Shown here one piece after another: positions 17,998 through 27,823 of a DNA stretch of 64,000 bases. Location: positions 1 to 64,000 of the forward strand of contig NZ_JARTVY010000002.1 of assembly GCF_031450805.1 (NCBI RefSeq). Reading direction: 5' to 3'. This stretch comes from Caballeronia sp031450805. Its GTDB lineage: Bacteria; Pseudomonadota; Gammaproteobacteria; Burkholderiales; Burkholderiaceae. Made by a program: the position numbers and the translations under genes. The stretch's first letter is position 1. The number at the start of each line of letters is the position of its first letter. The notes beneath the pieces are model-generated. The model did not search any database and was not told where the DNA came from. It worked only from the letters and a program-made list of their open reading frames with translations.

Positions 17998-20400
17998 TCA
18001 TGTGATGATAAGCGGTGGTACCGTTGATCCGATCGGGATCGTCCACTCCGGCGGGAAGCGAGACCTTCTGGTCTTTTGCATGAGCGGTGTTTCAAGATGC
18101 GCGACCTCATGCAGTTGCACTTGCAATCGATTTTGATCGATGAAAAGCATTGTTTGCCGAAAGGGAGCAAAGCGAAGACCGTATTGAGGCCCGATGTTGA
18201 TGAACTCCATCTCGAAGTTCGCTTCGGCCGGCACGAGCGGTCGGCATGGGTAGTGCGCAGGGAATACCCAAGCGCCAGCCTCAAGTCCATGCGAGCCCTT
18301 GGTCACACGGTGCATCGAGAGATGACGAAAGAACTGGCGCATGCCCTGGAGGTAAGAGCACACATGATGACCTGCCGGCGCTGCCGGAAGTTGGCCGTGT
18401 AACGTTTCGGGCATCGTGATGGTGTTCGGATCGACGCCGAACCAATAGATAAACTTCTCCCAGAGTACTCGATCGGACTGCTTCCCGGCTTCTTGATGAT
18501 TCGGGCTTGTTTGTGAGATGTGCTTGTTCGGCGGAGGCGGCGGCGGAAGAAGCGCGTCCGCATCCTTCCACGGGTTCAGTTGCTCAAGCCGCTTCTCTAT
18601 GAGCTTCAGTGCGATATACCAATTGGCACGGATCTCGATTTCGAAAGACTCTTCCGAAAGCGCCGCATTGGTGGTCAAACACTCCCGGATGTCTGCCAGA
18701 AAACCGATGGGATGAAAATGCCAATTCTTTGCATTCATCGGAACAGTCAAGAGCTCGAGTTTGGAACCGCTCACGCCATCAGACGCGACCGCTGCCTTGG
18801 ACCAAAATTGCTGCTGTTCCATATCGCGCAAGTACGCACCAAATTGCTTTTCCGTGAGTCCAGGTAACGGATGATCTTCGCCGGTCCTGAGCCTGTCGTA
18901 GCGCCTCGCATTGTCATCGCTGTCCCATTCGGTGTGGAAATGGACAGCGGTTCTACGCAGCAGTACTTCCATACCTTCGGTTTGCAAGTCAGTGAGACTG
19001 AAAGTTGATGTAGAGCTGTGCGCCGCGTTCAGTATCGCTTGCATGACTGCATCGTCGTCCTCTACGAAAGCATCTTCCGTAGCCTTGAGTTCTTTGTCCT
19101 TGTAAGTGTGCCATCCACGTGAACTCCAGTCGGCGTCCGTCGTCAACGTAACCCAGGCATCTTTCAAGAGCTCGCGGCCATCTGCCGTGGCATGGTCTTC
19201 CGAAGCGTACGCGTAATAGATATCGCGGTTGAGGTCAAACAGCTTGTAAGCGTTGAGTTCCGACGGAACGATTCCCGACCGACCTTCCGCGCTGCAGGGA
19301 ACAGCAGTGACGAAGCACGATCCCGCTGGAAACAAAACCAGGTCTGTCGGAGCGACGACGGTCGCTGGGAATTTGTCCTTTACCAGGTTGGCATTTCTGG
19401 TCAACCAGACCTTTCCCATGCCATCGCTTCGGCCGTCTCGCGCATCTGCATATTCCTGATGTGCTGCGTAAGGATCCGCGATTCTCCCAGGCTCGAGCGG
19501 CATCATCTGCCTTACCAACGTATTCTCTGCGGTGAATATCTCGAAGTGGAACGAGTCTTCGAGCACACCCGATGGTCCGTCGGTTTTTCCGGCATAACCG
19601 ATGATCTCTCCGACACGCACCGGATGCGAGATCGTTCTCACGGCGTCCAAGGGCCGCCATCTTCTCTCCGACGGATGGCAAGCGTAAAGCGCGCAGATGG
19701 GATAGCTAAGCCGAACAAGGTCAGAAACCCTAGGGGGCCTGGCAGGATCGAGGTCCAGATAGATGTGGTCAAGCCACCCCTCCACGGCTGCATTCGTATT
19801 GATATCGGTCACTCGCACCTTCGTCATGCGGTGCAAGTCGCTGTTGACCTCCAGTACCGTCACTTTGTCGCCACGGAGTCCGCTGACGAACAGAACGTCT
19901 TCTCCAGTCGTTAGGAATGGCGGCAACGCAGGCTTGTCGTTGAGAGCGCGCTTTGGCATCAGGTTCGCGTACAAGGAATAGAAGTGTGCCCCTGTGTAGC
20001 GATTCAGCGCGTTCCCGCCGTCGTTCTTCTCGCATTCGTGCCGAATTAAAAGGAAGCTAGCGCTGAATTGCCGAGGGCGAATTTGCTTCGCATTTCCTTG
20101 GCTTTCCTCTTGAGTCTGGACATCGAGCGCACTGTCCGTGTAATCACTATCCAGTCTGTATGCAACGACCGTCCCATCGGCAACCGCACGGATCGGCCTT
20201 GTTCCCTGGAGATGCACCCCTCCGTGCCAGAAGCGATTTTTGCCGACGGGAAAATTGCCGCCATTAGCGCCGCGCGCCAAATCGGAGTACTTCTTAACCA
20301 GGCCGGGCGTAGTGAGTGCCGCCGCAGCCGATGTCGCGTAGGACGCTGGTGGCGGCGCACTGTAATACGGATCGTCTTCAAATGGAAACGTAATGATCAT
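17998..20400 (-). CDS. Large protein with degenerate M23 (LytM-like) peptidase domain
   Basis: 800 residues, no signal peptide. Residues about 50-85 read NRFWHGGVHLQGTRPIRAVA then DGTVV, the M23 core in which the first zinc motif HxxxD has become HxxxH. Near residue 285, VGEIIGYAGKTDG and SFHFEIF match the second motif HxH with its first His replaced by Ser. A middle helical part, a hexaproline linker (about 625) and a C-terminal beta-rich part follow. M23 proteins cut peptidoglycan cross-links; this one may be inactive or use altered ligands. Lacking Sec export, it could be a type VI secretion cargo, but no VgrG, PAAR or Hcp gene is present here. Confidence 0.6.
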   Translation of the reverse strand: MIITFPFEDDPYYSAPPPASYATSAAAALTTPGLVKKYSDLARGANGGNFPVGKNRFWHGGVHLQGTRPIRAVADGTVVAYRLDSDYTDSALDVQTQEESQGNAKQIRPRQFSASFLLIRHECEKNDGGNALNRYTGAHFYSLYANLMPKRALNDKPALPPFLTTGEDVLFVSGLRGDKVTVLEVNSDLHRMTKVRVTDINTNAAVEGWLDHIYLDLDPARPPRVSDLVRLSYPICALYACHPSERRWRPLDAVRTISHPVRVGEIIGYAGKTDGPSGVLEDSFHFEIFTAENTLVRQMMPLEPGRIADPYAAHQEYADARDGRSDGMGKVWLTRNANLVKDKFPATVVAPTDLVLFPAGSCFVTAVPCSAEGRSGIVPSELNAYKLFDLNRDIYYAYASEDHATADGRELLKDAWVTLTTDADWSSRGWHTYKDKELKATEDAFVEDDDAVMQAILNAAHSSTSTFSLTDLQTEGMEVLLRRTAVHFHTEWDSDDNARRYDRLRTGEDHPLPGLTEKQFGAYLRDMEQQQFWSKAAVASDGVSGSKLELLTVPMNAKNWHFHPIGFLADIRECLTTNAALSEESFEIEIRANWYIALKLIEKRLEQLNPWKDADALLPPPPPPNKHISQTSPNHQEAGKQSDRVLWEKFIYWFGVDPNTITMPETLHGQLPAAPAGHHVCSYLQGMRQFFRHLSMHRVTKGSHGLEAGAWVFPAHYPCRPLVPAEANFEMEFINIGPQYGLRFAPFRQTMLFIDQNRLQVQLHEVAHLETPLMQKTRRSRFPPEWTIPIGSTVPPLIIT

Positions 20401-20992
20401 TGTCGGATGTTTATATCAATATCTGCTGTTGATTCTCGGCGAACCAACTTGTGGACATGCTTAGCGAAACTCTAGATTCGTGAAGTGCTCACACGCTCAT
20501 TAATGTCCGACTCCTCAGATGCCGTTCGCCGATACCGACTTGTTACGTTACGTTTCAGAGCGAAGTCCGATTGTCGCGGGAGTTCCGGCTCTTCTACCTC
20601 GGTTAGCGAAAGGCGTCTTTTAATTGAAATTAGAGACGAATGCAATTTTCGAGATGAATTCGGCAGACGGAGCAACGGTTAATTCCGACTAACCGCTTTT
20701 ACCCGGCTGCGGCCTTACCGCACACGTGAGACGCTGGGGCGTCGAACTCCATCAAAGAGCGACATAGGATGGAGGAAAACTAGGCAGCAAGGAAGCTTTA
20801 GAACCAACTCTTCTATAAGACCCAAAAATTATTAAGTCGCTGATCGGAAAGGAAAAACTGCCGTTTCATACCCGATGGCGCACCGGCTTTCACACGCCTC
20901 GCGCCTGAAATGAGGCAAAATAGCGGATTGATGCCGGGGTGGTGCGACCGGCGGATTTCTTCCCAACCTGTTTCTGGATGTCGAGACTAGCG
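20401..20992. other. AT-rich intergenic region between islet and icd
   Basis: About 590 bases. The left part shares the low-GC composition of the islet and has two overlapping short frames near 20480-20680 that lack ribosome binding sites and family features. The right part must hold the icd promoter; a possible -10 (CAAAAT) lies near 20914-20919 without a convincing -35. No inverted repeats or integrase remnants were recognised. Confidence 0.45.
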
Positions 20993-23239
20993 ATGAGTAA
21001 TCAGCAACCCACCATCATCTACACCCTGACCGACGAAGCTCCGCTGCTCGCGACCAGCGCCTTTCTGCCGATCATCCGCACCTTCACGACGCCGGCCGGC
21101 GTCAACGTCGCAACAAGCGACATCTCCCTCGCAGGCCGCATCCTCGGCGAATTTCCCGAGTTTCTGACCGAAGAACAGCGCGTTCCGGACAACCTCGCGG
21201 AACTCGGCCGCCTCACGCAGTTGCCCGACACCAACATCATCAAGCTGCCGAACATCAGCGCGTCGGTGCCGCAGCTCGTCGCGGCCATCAAGGAACTGCA
21301 GGGCAAGGGCTACAAGGTGCCCAACTATCCGGAAGAGCCGAAGAACGACGAAGAAAAGGCCATCGCGCAACGCTACTCGAAGTGCCTCGGCAGCGCGGTG
21401 AACCCGGTCCTGCGCGAAGGCAACTCCGACCGCCGCGCGCCGCTCGCCGTCAAGAACTACGCGAAGAAGCATCCGCACAGCATGGGCGAATGGAGCATGG
21501 CTTCGCGCACGCACGTCGCGCACATGAAGCATGGCGACTTCTATCACGGCGAAAAGTCCATCACGAACGACAAGGCCCGTGAAGTGCGCATGGAACTCGT
21601 CACCAAGAGCGGCGAAACCATCGTGCTGAAGCCGAAGGTCAAGTTGCAGGACGGCGAGATCGTGGACAGCATGTTCATGAGCAAGAAAGCGCTCGTCGCG
21701 TTCTACGAAGACCAGATGGAAGACGCGCGCAAGACCGGCGTCATGTTGTCGCTGCACGTGAAGGCGACCATGATGAAGGTCTCGCACCCCATCGTGTTCG
21801 GCCACGCCGTCAAGGTGTTCTACAAGGATGCGTTCGCCAAGCACGCTAAGCTCTTCGAAGAACTCGGCGTGAACGTGAACAACGGCCTCGTCGATCTGTA
21901 CTCGAAGATCGAGGCGCTGCCCGATTCCCAGCGCGATGAAGTCATCCGCGACATGCACGCGTGCCATGAAAACCGTCCGTCGCTGGCAATGGTCGATTCC
22001 GCAAAGGGCATCTCGAACCTGCACGCACCGAACGACGTGATCGTCGATGCCTCCATGCCCGCGATGATCCGCGCCGGCGGCAAGATGTGGGGCGCCGATG
22101 GCCGCCCGCAAGACACGAAGTGCCTGATTCCGGAAAGCACGTTCGCGCGCATCTATCAGGAAATCATCAACTTCTGCAAGACCAACGGCGCATTCGATCC
22201 GCGCACGATGGGCACCGTGCCGAACGTCGGCCTGATGGCGCAGAAGGCCGAAGAATACGGCTCGCACGACAAGACCTTCGAGATTCCGCAGGACGGCACG
22301 GCGCGCATCGTCGACAACGCGACGAACGAAGTCCTCGAATCGCTCACGCAGCAGGTCGAGCAAGGCGACATCTGGCGCATGTGCCTCGTGAAAGACGCGC
22401 CCATCCGCGACTGGGTCAAGCTCGCCGTCACGCGCGTGCGCAACTCCGGCATGCCGGCGGTGTTCTGGCTCGACCCGTATCGTCCGCACGAGAACGAGCT
22501 CATCAAGAAGGTCGAGACGTACCTGAAGGATCACGACACCGAAGGCCTGGACATCCAGATCATGTCGCAAGTCCGCGCGATGCGTTACACGCTCGAACGC
22601 GTGATTCGCGGTCTCGACACCATCTCGGCCACCGGCAACATCCTGCGCGACTACCTGACCGACCTGTTCCCGATCATGGAACTGGGCACGAGCGCGAAGA
22701 TGCTGTCCATCGTTCCGCTGATGGCGGGCGGCGGCCTCTACGAAACCGGCGCGGGCGGCTCGGCGCCGAAGCATGTGCAGCAGCTCGTGCAGGAAAATCA
22801 CCTGCGCTGGGATTCGCTCGGCGAGTTCCTCGCGCTGGCGGTATCGCTGGAAGAGCTCGGCATCAAGAGCAATAACGCGAAGGCGAAGCTCGTTGCGAAG
22901 GCGCTCGACGCCGCGACCGGCAAGCTGCTCGACAACAACAAGGGCCCGTCGCCGAAGGCCGGCCAGCTCGACAATCGCGGCAGCCAGTTCTATCTCGCGA
23001 TGTACTGGGCGCAGGAGCTCGCGGGCCAGTCGGAAGACCGCGACATCGCCGAGTTCTTCAAGCCGCTGGCAAAGAGCCTGGCCGAGAACGAGCAGAAGAT
23101 CGTCGAGGAACTGACCGTCGTACAGGGCAGCGAAGCGGATATCGGCGGCTACTACAAGCCGGAAGACGCGAAGCTCGAAGCGGTCATGCGTCCGAGCAAG
23201 ACGTTCAACGCCGTGCTGTCGCAAGCGCAGGTCAAGTAA
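20993..23239 (+). CDS. icd2: Isocitrate dehydrogenase, NADP-dependent, monomeric type
   Basis: 748 residues, the length of the monomeric IDH-II family. The N-terminus MSNQQPTIIYTLTDEAPLLA and the blocks SAVNPVLREGNSDRRAP (substrate loop) and MWGADGRPQDTKCLIPESTF are highly characteristic. It oxidatively decarboxylates isocitrate to 2-oxoglutarate in the cytoplasm, making NADPH. The start at 20993 matches the family N-terminus; the frame is open from 20939 without homology-like residues. It has no evident functional link to the hopanoid genes on either side. Confidence 0.97.
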   Translation: MSNQQPTIIYTLTDEAPLLATSAFLPIIRTFTTPAGVNVATSDISLAGRILGEFPEFLTEEQRVPDNLAELGRLTQLPDTNIIKLPNISASVPQLVAAIKELQGKGYKVPNYPEEPKNDEEKAIAQRYSKCLGSAVNPVLREGNSDRRAPLAVKNYAKKHPHSMGEWSMASRTHVAHMKHGDFYHGEKSITNDKAREVRMELVTKSGETIVLKPKVKLQDGEIVDSMFMSKKALVAFYEDQMEDARKTGVMLSLHVKATMMKVSHPIVFGHAVKVFYKDAFAKHAKLFEELGVNVNNGLVDLYSKIEALPDSQRDEVIRDMHACHENRPSLAMVDSAKGISNLHAPNDVIVDASMPAMIRAGGKMWGADGRPQDTKCLIPESTFARIYQEIINFCKTNGAFDPRTMGTVPNVGLMAQKAEEYGSHDKTFEIPQDGTARIVDNATNEVLESLTQQVEQGDIWRMCLVKDAPIRDWVKLAVTRVRNSGMPAVFWLDPYRPHENELIKKVETYLKDHDTEGLDIQIMSQVRAMRYTLERVIRGLDTISATGNILRDYLTDLFPIMELGTSAKMLSIVPLMAGGGLYETGAGGSAPKHVQQLVQENHLRWDSLGEFLALAVSLEELGIKSNNAKAKLVAKALDAATGKLLDNNKGPSPKAGQLDNRGSQFYLAMYWAQELAGQSEDRDIAEFFKPLAKSLAENEQKIVEELTVVQGSEADIGGYYKPEDAKLEAVMRPSKTFNAVLSQAQVK

Positions 23240-23470
23240 CGCCGTATTGGCGCGGGCGCTTTGGCTCGCGCCTCTCGCGCGGCGTCGTTCGGTTCGTTTC
23301 GAGCGACGCCGCCGCGCACCCTCCTCGCTGTTTTCCGTCAGCACGCGGACGCATGTACGCCGTCCGCTTCGCGTTCTCACGCATTTGGTTACAACGTGTG
23401 CCGGCTCGCGCGTAAGCGAGCGGGTAGAATCGTTGCCTCGCTGCCAGCTTCGCAAGACATACACACTCGC

Positions 23471-24016
23471 ATGAATCTACATGACCAGCTCGGCGCGCTG
23501 GAGTCGAGCCTCGATACGCTCCTCCGGGCCGCCACCCTTCCCGCTTCCGTTGCGCCCGCTGTCTCATCATCCGACGAAACCGCCAGCGATGCACCCGCGC
23601 CGCTGCCCGTTCATGCTCTCGATGACGAGCAGGTCGGCGTGCCGGCGGAGCCCGGCGCGCTGAAAACGGCGAGCGAGCCCGAAGCAGCGACACCCCCCAC
23701 GCTCACGGTGTCGCGGCCCGACCGCGATGCGATCCAGATGACCATCGCGGGCCAGTCCGTGTTGCTGAATCCCGAGGGCGTTTCGGAGTTGATCCAGGAG
23801 TTGTCGAACGTGCGGGCGTCGATGTCGGCCGAACAGCCGATGGGCGTTGCGCCCGGCTGGCGTTTCGCATCGACGAAGAATCCGGTGATGGCGGTACAGA
23901 AGCAGGCCAATGGCGACCGCCTGCTCCTCATGCGTCACACGGGTCACGGCTGGGTGCCGTTCACGTTTTCGCCGGATATGGTCGTCGAGCTATACGCGAT
24001 GCTGACGAAGCGCTGA
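23471..24016 (+). CDS. Hypothetical protein, 181 aa
   Basis: The ATG at 23471 begins MNLHDQLGALESSLDTLLRA, a short helix, followed by about 60 low-complexity residues rich in Ala, Pro, Ser and Glu. A compact C-terminal domain of about 90 residues starts LTVSRPDRDAIQMTIAGQSV and ends FTFSPDMVVELYAMLTKR. No signal or membrane segment. Family not recognised, but the ordered C-terminal domain and codon usage support a real gene. It converges on hpnB. Confidence 0.6.
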   Translation: MNLHDQLGALESSLDTLLRAATLPASVAPAVSSSDETASDAPAPLPVHALDDEQVGVPAEPGALKTASEPEAATPPTLTVSRPDRDAIQMTIAGQSVLLNPEGVSELIQELSNVRASMSAEQPMGVAPGWRFASTKNPVMAVQKQANGDRLLLMRHTGHGWVPFTFSPDMVVELYAMLTKR

Positions 24017-24030
24017 GCCGGCCCGCATCG

Positions 24031-25233
24031 TCACAGATTCTCCTGCGTCGGCGCCTGAACGCGCGCCTTCCACTGCCCGCCCTTGCCGCGCCAGTAACGC
24101 ACAGCCGAACCGATCGTCGCCGAGACATAAAACAGCGCGACGAGCGGCAAGAGCGGCGCCCACAGCAACGACCTGCGGTAATAGCGAAGCATCGGACCAT
24201 AGGCGATGCACATCATCGCCCATGCGGCGCAAGCCGGCCAGGCGCGCGTGCCCCACGCGAGCGACAACACCGGCGGCGCCAGATAAATCACCGCCATGCC
24301 GAGCACCGTGCCCGCGAGCAGCAGCGGCGAATAGCGCAACTGCGTGAACGCCGTGCGCGCGATCATGTTCCAGATTTCACGCCAGTCGTCGTATGGACGC
24401 AGCGATTCGCTGCTTTGTGCGAGATCGAGCCGGATCGGCCGTGCATCGGCCTTGCCCGCGCGATGCTTGATGCGCAGCGCGAGACTGCAATCGTCGATGA
24501 GTTCGCGTCGGATCGATTCGATGCCGCCTGCTTCCGCGAGCGCCGAGCGGCGCACGAGCATGCAGCCGCCCGCCGCGCCCGCCGTCATCTTTCTGGCGTC
24601 GTTGACCCACGCGAACGGATACAGCTTCGCGAAGAAGAACACGAAAGCGGGAACCAGCGCCTTTTCCCACAGCGAGTCGCAGCGCAGACGGACCATCAGC
24701 GAGACCAGATCGCGGTCTTCCAGGATCGTGCGGGTGACGAGTTGCGTGGCGGCATCGGCCGGATGGTAGATATCCGCGTCGGTGAGCAGCAGGAATTCGG
24801 CGGGCAAGCCGAGCTTGTCGATTGCCTCGATGCCCTGCGACTGCGCCCACACCTTGCCCGACCATCCCGGCGGCAGCGGCTTGCCGGTCAGCACGGTCAG
24901 GCGGTCGTCGAGACCCAGGTCGCGGGCGGCGGCGAGCGCAGCGGCGGCGGTGCCGTCGGTGCTGTGATCGTCGACGACGATCACGTGAAACGCGCCCGCA
25001 TAGTCCTGCCTGAGCAGCGAGCCGACCGCGCGGCCGATGACATCGGCTTCGTTGCGCGCCGGCACGACGGCGACCAGCGCGGGCCACGCGCCACGCCGCG
25101 CGATCTCGGCGTTGCCGACGGCATGGACGGTCGCCGGCGACAAGGCGGGCGCGGGCAGCGCGCGCCAGAAGCCGCCACGCGCGAAGAGCAGCACGATCCA
25201 GATGAGCAGGGACAACCAGGCGATCAGTAGCAT
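24031..25233 (-). CDS. hpnB: HpnB, hopanoid-associated family 2 glycosyltransferase
   Basis: 400 residues. An N-terminal membrane anchor (LLIAWLSLLIWIVLLFARG) precedes a GT-A fold: VVPARNEADVIGRAV, DDHSTDGTA, LLLTDADIYHP (DxD) and an RRELIDDCSLAL acceptor motif. Three or four membrane helices close the protein. The architecture and GWSGKVWAQSQGI match HpnB of hopanoid clusters, a glycosyltransferase with no firmly proven substrate, probably acting at the inner membrane on a hopanoid lipid. It is divergent from ispH-hpnH. Confidence 0.85.
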   Translation of the reverse strand: MLLIAWLSLLIWIVLLFARGGFWRALPAPALSPATVHAVGNAEIARRGAWPALVAVVPARNEADVIGRAVGSLLRQDYAGAFHVIVVDDHSTDGTAAAALAAARDLGLDDRLTVLTGKPLPPGWSGKVWAQSQGIEAIDKLGLPAEFLLLTDADIYHPADAATQLVTRTILEDRDLVSLMVRLRCDSLWEKALVPAFVFFFAKLYPFAWVNDARKMTAGAAGGCMLVRRSALAEAGGIESIRRELIDDCSLALRIKHRAGKADARPIRLDLAQSSESLRPYDDWREIWNMIARTAFTQLRYSPLLLAGTVLGMAVIYLAPPVLSLAWGTRAWPACAAWAMMCIAYGPMLRYYRRSLLWAPLLPLVALFYVSATIGSAVRYWRGKGGQWKARVQAPTQENL

Positions 25234-25620
25234 GGACAGACTTGGGCGGTCAGTGGTGACGAGGGGTGACGAACGAGGACGGCATGCGCGACGGCAGCGG
25301 GCGGGCGAACGCTATCGCATGAAAGAATGCGGACGAAGCAGCCGGCGCGCCTTCGAGCGTCCGATAGTGTAATGACTTCCGCCGATCGCCGTATTTGACC
25401 GCGCGGCAGCGTCAGGCAAAGGCGTGCGACTGCAAGCGTTAAAAAAGGGAACGCGTTAGAATACGCGGTCAACTTCGGCGAGCAGACAAACTTACCGGAC
25501 CTTCATTTTCCGGTTGTTTTCCGGGGCGTTGCGCTCGTTAGCGTGAAGCGTCCCGACAGCGAAAGCATGTGTGGCCCGCCCGATTACCCGAAACCCGCGC
25601 CAGTCGGAGTTCGTTCGAAC
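25234..25620. other. Divergent control region of hpnB and ispH-hpnH
   Basis: About 390 bases. A plausible -10 element TAGAAT sits at 25457-25462 on the plus strand, pointing to ispH, with only a weak -35. The ispH frame is open from a GTG at 25543, but that extension lacks family residues, so most of this stretch is likely regulatory. Confidence 0.4.
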
Positions 25621-26586
25621 ATGCGTATCATCCTTGCTCAACCCCGCGGCTTTTGTGCGGGCGTGGTCCGTGCGATCGAAATCGTCGATCGGGCGCTCGA
25701 ACGGCACGGCGCGCCCGTGTACGTGCGTCACGAGATCGTGCATAACCGGCACGTCGTCGATAACCTGCGAGGCAAGGGCGCGCGTTTCGTCGAGGAACTC
25801 GAAGAAGTGCCGCACGGCGCAGTCGCAATTTTCAGCGCGCATGGCGTCGCCCGGAGCGTCGAACGCGATGCCGACGCCCGCGGCCTCGACGTGCTCGACG
25901 CCACCTGCCCGCTCGTCACCAAGGTGCATGTGCAGGGGCGGCAGTATGTATCGCAGGGCCGCACGCTGATTCTGATCGGCCATGCGGGACATCCTGAAGT
26001 GGAAGGCACGATCGGTCAGATTCCGGGCAAGGTCGTGCTCGTGCAAAGCGAAGCCGAAGTGCAGAACATGGCCCTGCCCGCCAATACGCCCGTCGCCTAT
26101 GTCACGCAGACGACGCTTTCCGTGGACGACACGCGCGGCATTATCGATGCCCTGCAGCGCCGCTTCACCGATATCGTCGGCCCCGACACGCGGGACATCT
26201 GCTACGCGACGCAGAACCGGCAAGCCGCCGTGCGCGAGCTGTCCACGCAGGTGGACGTGCTTCTCGTGGTCGGCGCCACCAACAGTTCCAATTCGAACCG
26301 TCTGCGCGAAATCGGCGCGGAGAGCGGCGTGCCGAGCTATCTCGTCGCCGACGGTTCCGAGATCAAGGCCGAATGGTTTGCGCATGCGCAGACGGTCGGC
26401 ATCACGGCCGGCGCTTCGGCGCCCGAAGAAATGGTCGAACATGTGATCGATGCCCTGCGCGCGATCGGCCACGTCGAAGTCACGACGATGAACGGCCGCG
26501 AGGAAAAGGTCGAATTCAAACTCCCCGCGAAGCTCTTGCAGCCGCTTGCCGCATTGTCGGCAACGACGGCGATTCGCGAAGAATAA
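25621..26586 (+). CDS. ispH: 4-hydroxy-3-methylbut-2-enyl diphosphate reductase (IspH)
   Basis: 321 residues. The three cysteines holding the iron-sulfur cluster are readable: Cys12 in PRGFCAG, one in DATCPLVTKVH and one in DICYATQNRQ. The diphosphate-binding NSSNSNRLRE and catalytic ETAKE-like TQTTLSVDD region are also present. It reduces HMBPP to IPP and DMAPP, the last MEP-pathway step, in the cytoplasm. It lies 13 bases before hpnH, so this copy is probably tuned to hopanoid demand. A second, housekeeping ispH elsewhere is likely but cannot be seen here. The start follows GGAG 11 bases upstream. Confidence 0.96.
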   Translation: MRIILAQPRGFCAGVVRAIEIVDRALERHGAPVYVRHEIVHNRHVVDNLRGKGARFVEELEEVPHGAVAIFSAHGVARSVERDADARGLDVLDATCPLVTKVHVQGRQYVSQGRTLILIGHAGHPEVEGTIGQIPGKVVLVQSEAEVQNMALPANTPVAYVTQTTLSVDDTRGIIDALQRRFTDIVGPDTRDICYATQNRQAAVRELSTQVDVLLVVGATNSSNSNRLREIGAESGVPSYLVADGSEIKAEWFAHAQTVGITAGASAPEEMVEHVIDALRAIGHVEVTTMNGREEKVEFKLPAKLLQPLAALSATTAIREE

Positions 26587-26599
26587 GGAGAGGACATCA

Positions 26600-27757
26600 G
26601 TGTCTATTCCGATGCTTCAAAAGGCCCGCGTAGGCGCCTATATCTTCAAGCAGCACCTGACGCGCAACAAGCGCTATCCGCTCGCGCTGATGCTCGAGCC
26701 GCTGTTCCGCTGCAATCTGGCGTGTAACGGCTGCGGCAAGATCGACTATCCGGACCCGATCCTGAATCAGCGCCTGTCGCTCGAAGAATGCCTCGGCGCG
26801 GTCGACGAGTGCGGCGCGCCGGTCGTATCCATTGCGGGCGGCGAGCCGCTGCTGCACAAGGAAATGCCGCAGATCGTGCGGGGCATCATCGAGCGCAAGA
26901 AGTTCGTGTATCTCTGCACGAACGCGCTTCTGATGGAAAAGAAGATGGACGATTACCAGCCGAGCCCGTACTTCGTCTGGTCCGTCCACCTCGACGGCGA
27001 CGAAGCAATGCACGACCATTCGGTGTCGCAGGAAGGCGTGTACGACAAGGCGACCAAGGCCATTCGCGAGGCGAAGCGCCGTGGCTTCCGCGTGAACATC
27101 AATTGCACGCTGTTCAACGATGCGAACCCCGAACGCGTTGCGAAGTTCTTCGATACGCTCGGCCCGATGGGCGTCGATGGCATCACGGTATCGCCGGGCT
27201 ATGCTTACGAGCGCGCGCCGGACCAGCAGCACTTCCTGAACCGCGACAAGACGAAGACGCTGTTCCGGGAAATTTTCAAGCGCGGCAACAATGGCAAGAA
27301 CTGGTCGTTCAGCCAGTCCGCGATGTTCCTCGACTTCCTCGCGGGCAATCAGACGTATCAGTGCACGCCGTGGGGCAATCCGGCGCGCACGGTGTTCGGC
27401 TGGCAGCGCCCGTGTTATCTGCTCGGCGAAGGCTATGCGAAGACCTTCAAGGAACTGATGGAAACCACCGATTGGGACAAGTACGGCACCGGCAACTACG
27501 AGAAGTGCGCGGACTGCATGGTGCATAGCGGCTTCGAGGCGACGGCGGTGATGGATACCGTCGCGCATCCGCTGAAGGCGCTGGCTGTATCGATGCGCGG
27601 CCCGCGCACCGAAGGCGCGTATGCGAAGGAACTGCCGATCGACAAGCAGCGTCCGGCTGAGTATGTGTTCTCGAAGCACGTCGAGATCAAGCTGGAAGAG
27701 ATCGGGCGCGCGCAGAAGAATGGCAAGGGTGCCAAGACGGCGGCTGCGGCGCATTGA
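26600..27757 (+). CDS. hpnH: HpnH, adenosylhopane synthase (radical SAM)
   Basis: 385 residues from a GTG start at 26600 with AAGGAGAGG upstream. The radical-SAM cluster motif is Cys38, Cys42, Cys45 in RCNLACNGCGK, followed by SIAGGEPLLH (SAM-binding GGE). From established work, HpnH couples a 5'-deoxyadenosyl radical to diploptene to give adenosylhopane, the first step of C35 side-chain formation. C-terminal Cys residues (YEKCADCMVHSGFEA) suggest a second metal or structural site typical of the SPASM-like tail. It is in an operon with ispH and ends before the terminator at 27783. Confidence 0.95.
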   Translation: MSIPMLQKARVGAYIFKQHLTRNKRYPLALMLEPLFRCNLACNGCGKIDYPDPILNQRLSLEECLGAVDECGAPVVSIAGGEPLLHKEMPQIVRGIIERKKFVYLCTNALLMEKKMDDYQPSPYFVWSVHLDGDEAMHDHSVSQEGVYDKATKAIREAKRRGFRVNINCTLFNDANPERVAKFFDTLGPMGVDGITVSPGYAYERAPDQQHFLNRDKTKTLFREIFKRGNNGKNWSFSQSAMFLDFLAGNQTYQCTPWGNPARTVFGWQRPCYLLGEGYAKTFKELMETTDWDKYGTGNYEKCADCMVHSGFEATAVMDTVAHPLKALAVSMRGPRTEGAYAKELPIDKQRPAEYVFSKHVEIKLEEIGRAQKNGKGAKTAAAAH

Positions 27758-27782
27758 GTTTTGCTTTGGGTTGCAGATGATG

Positions 27783-27813
27783 AAGGGCGGATGGCTTTGG
27801 GCATCCGCCCTTT
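27783..27813 (+). terminator. Rho-independent terminator, probably bidirectional
   Basis: AAGGGCGGATG and CATCCGCCCTTT form an 11-base-pair stem around an 8-base loop. It lies between the hpnH stop (27757) and the converging toxin stop (27824). Flanking A and T runs are short. Confidence 0.75.
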
Positions 27814-27823
27814 CTATTGGCCG

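Noticed and set aside
16918..20400. Type VI secretion locus
   Set aside because: No VgrG, Hcp, PAAR or Tss gene is present in the window; only an orphan effector-like pair can be claimed.
20987..23464. 825-codon minus-strand frame opposite icd
   Set aside because: Shadow of the strongly conserved icd gene.
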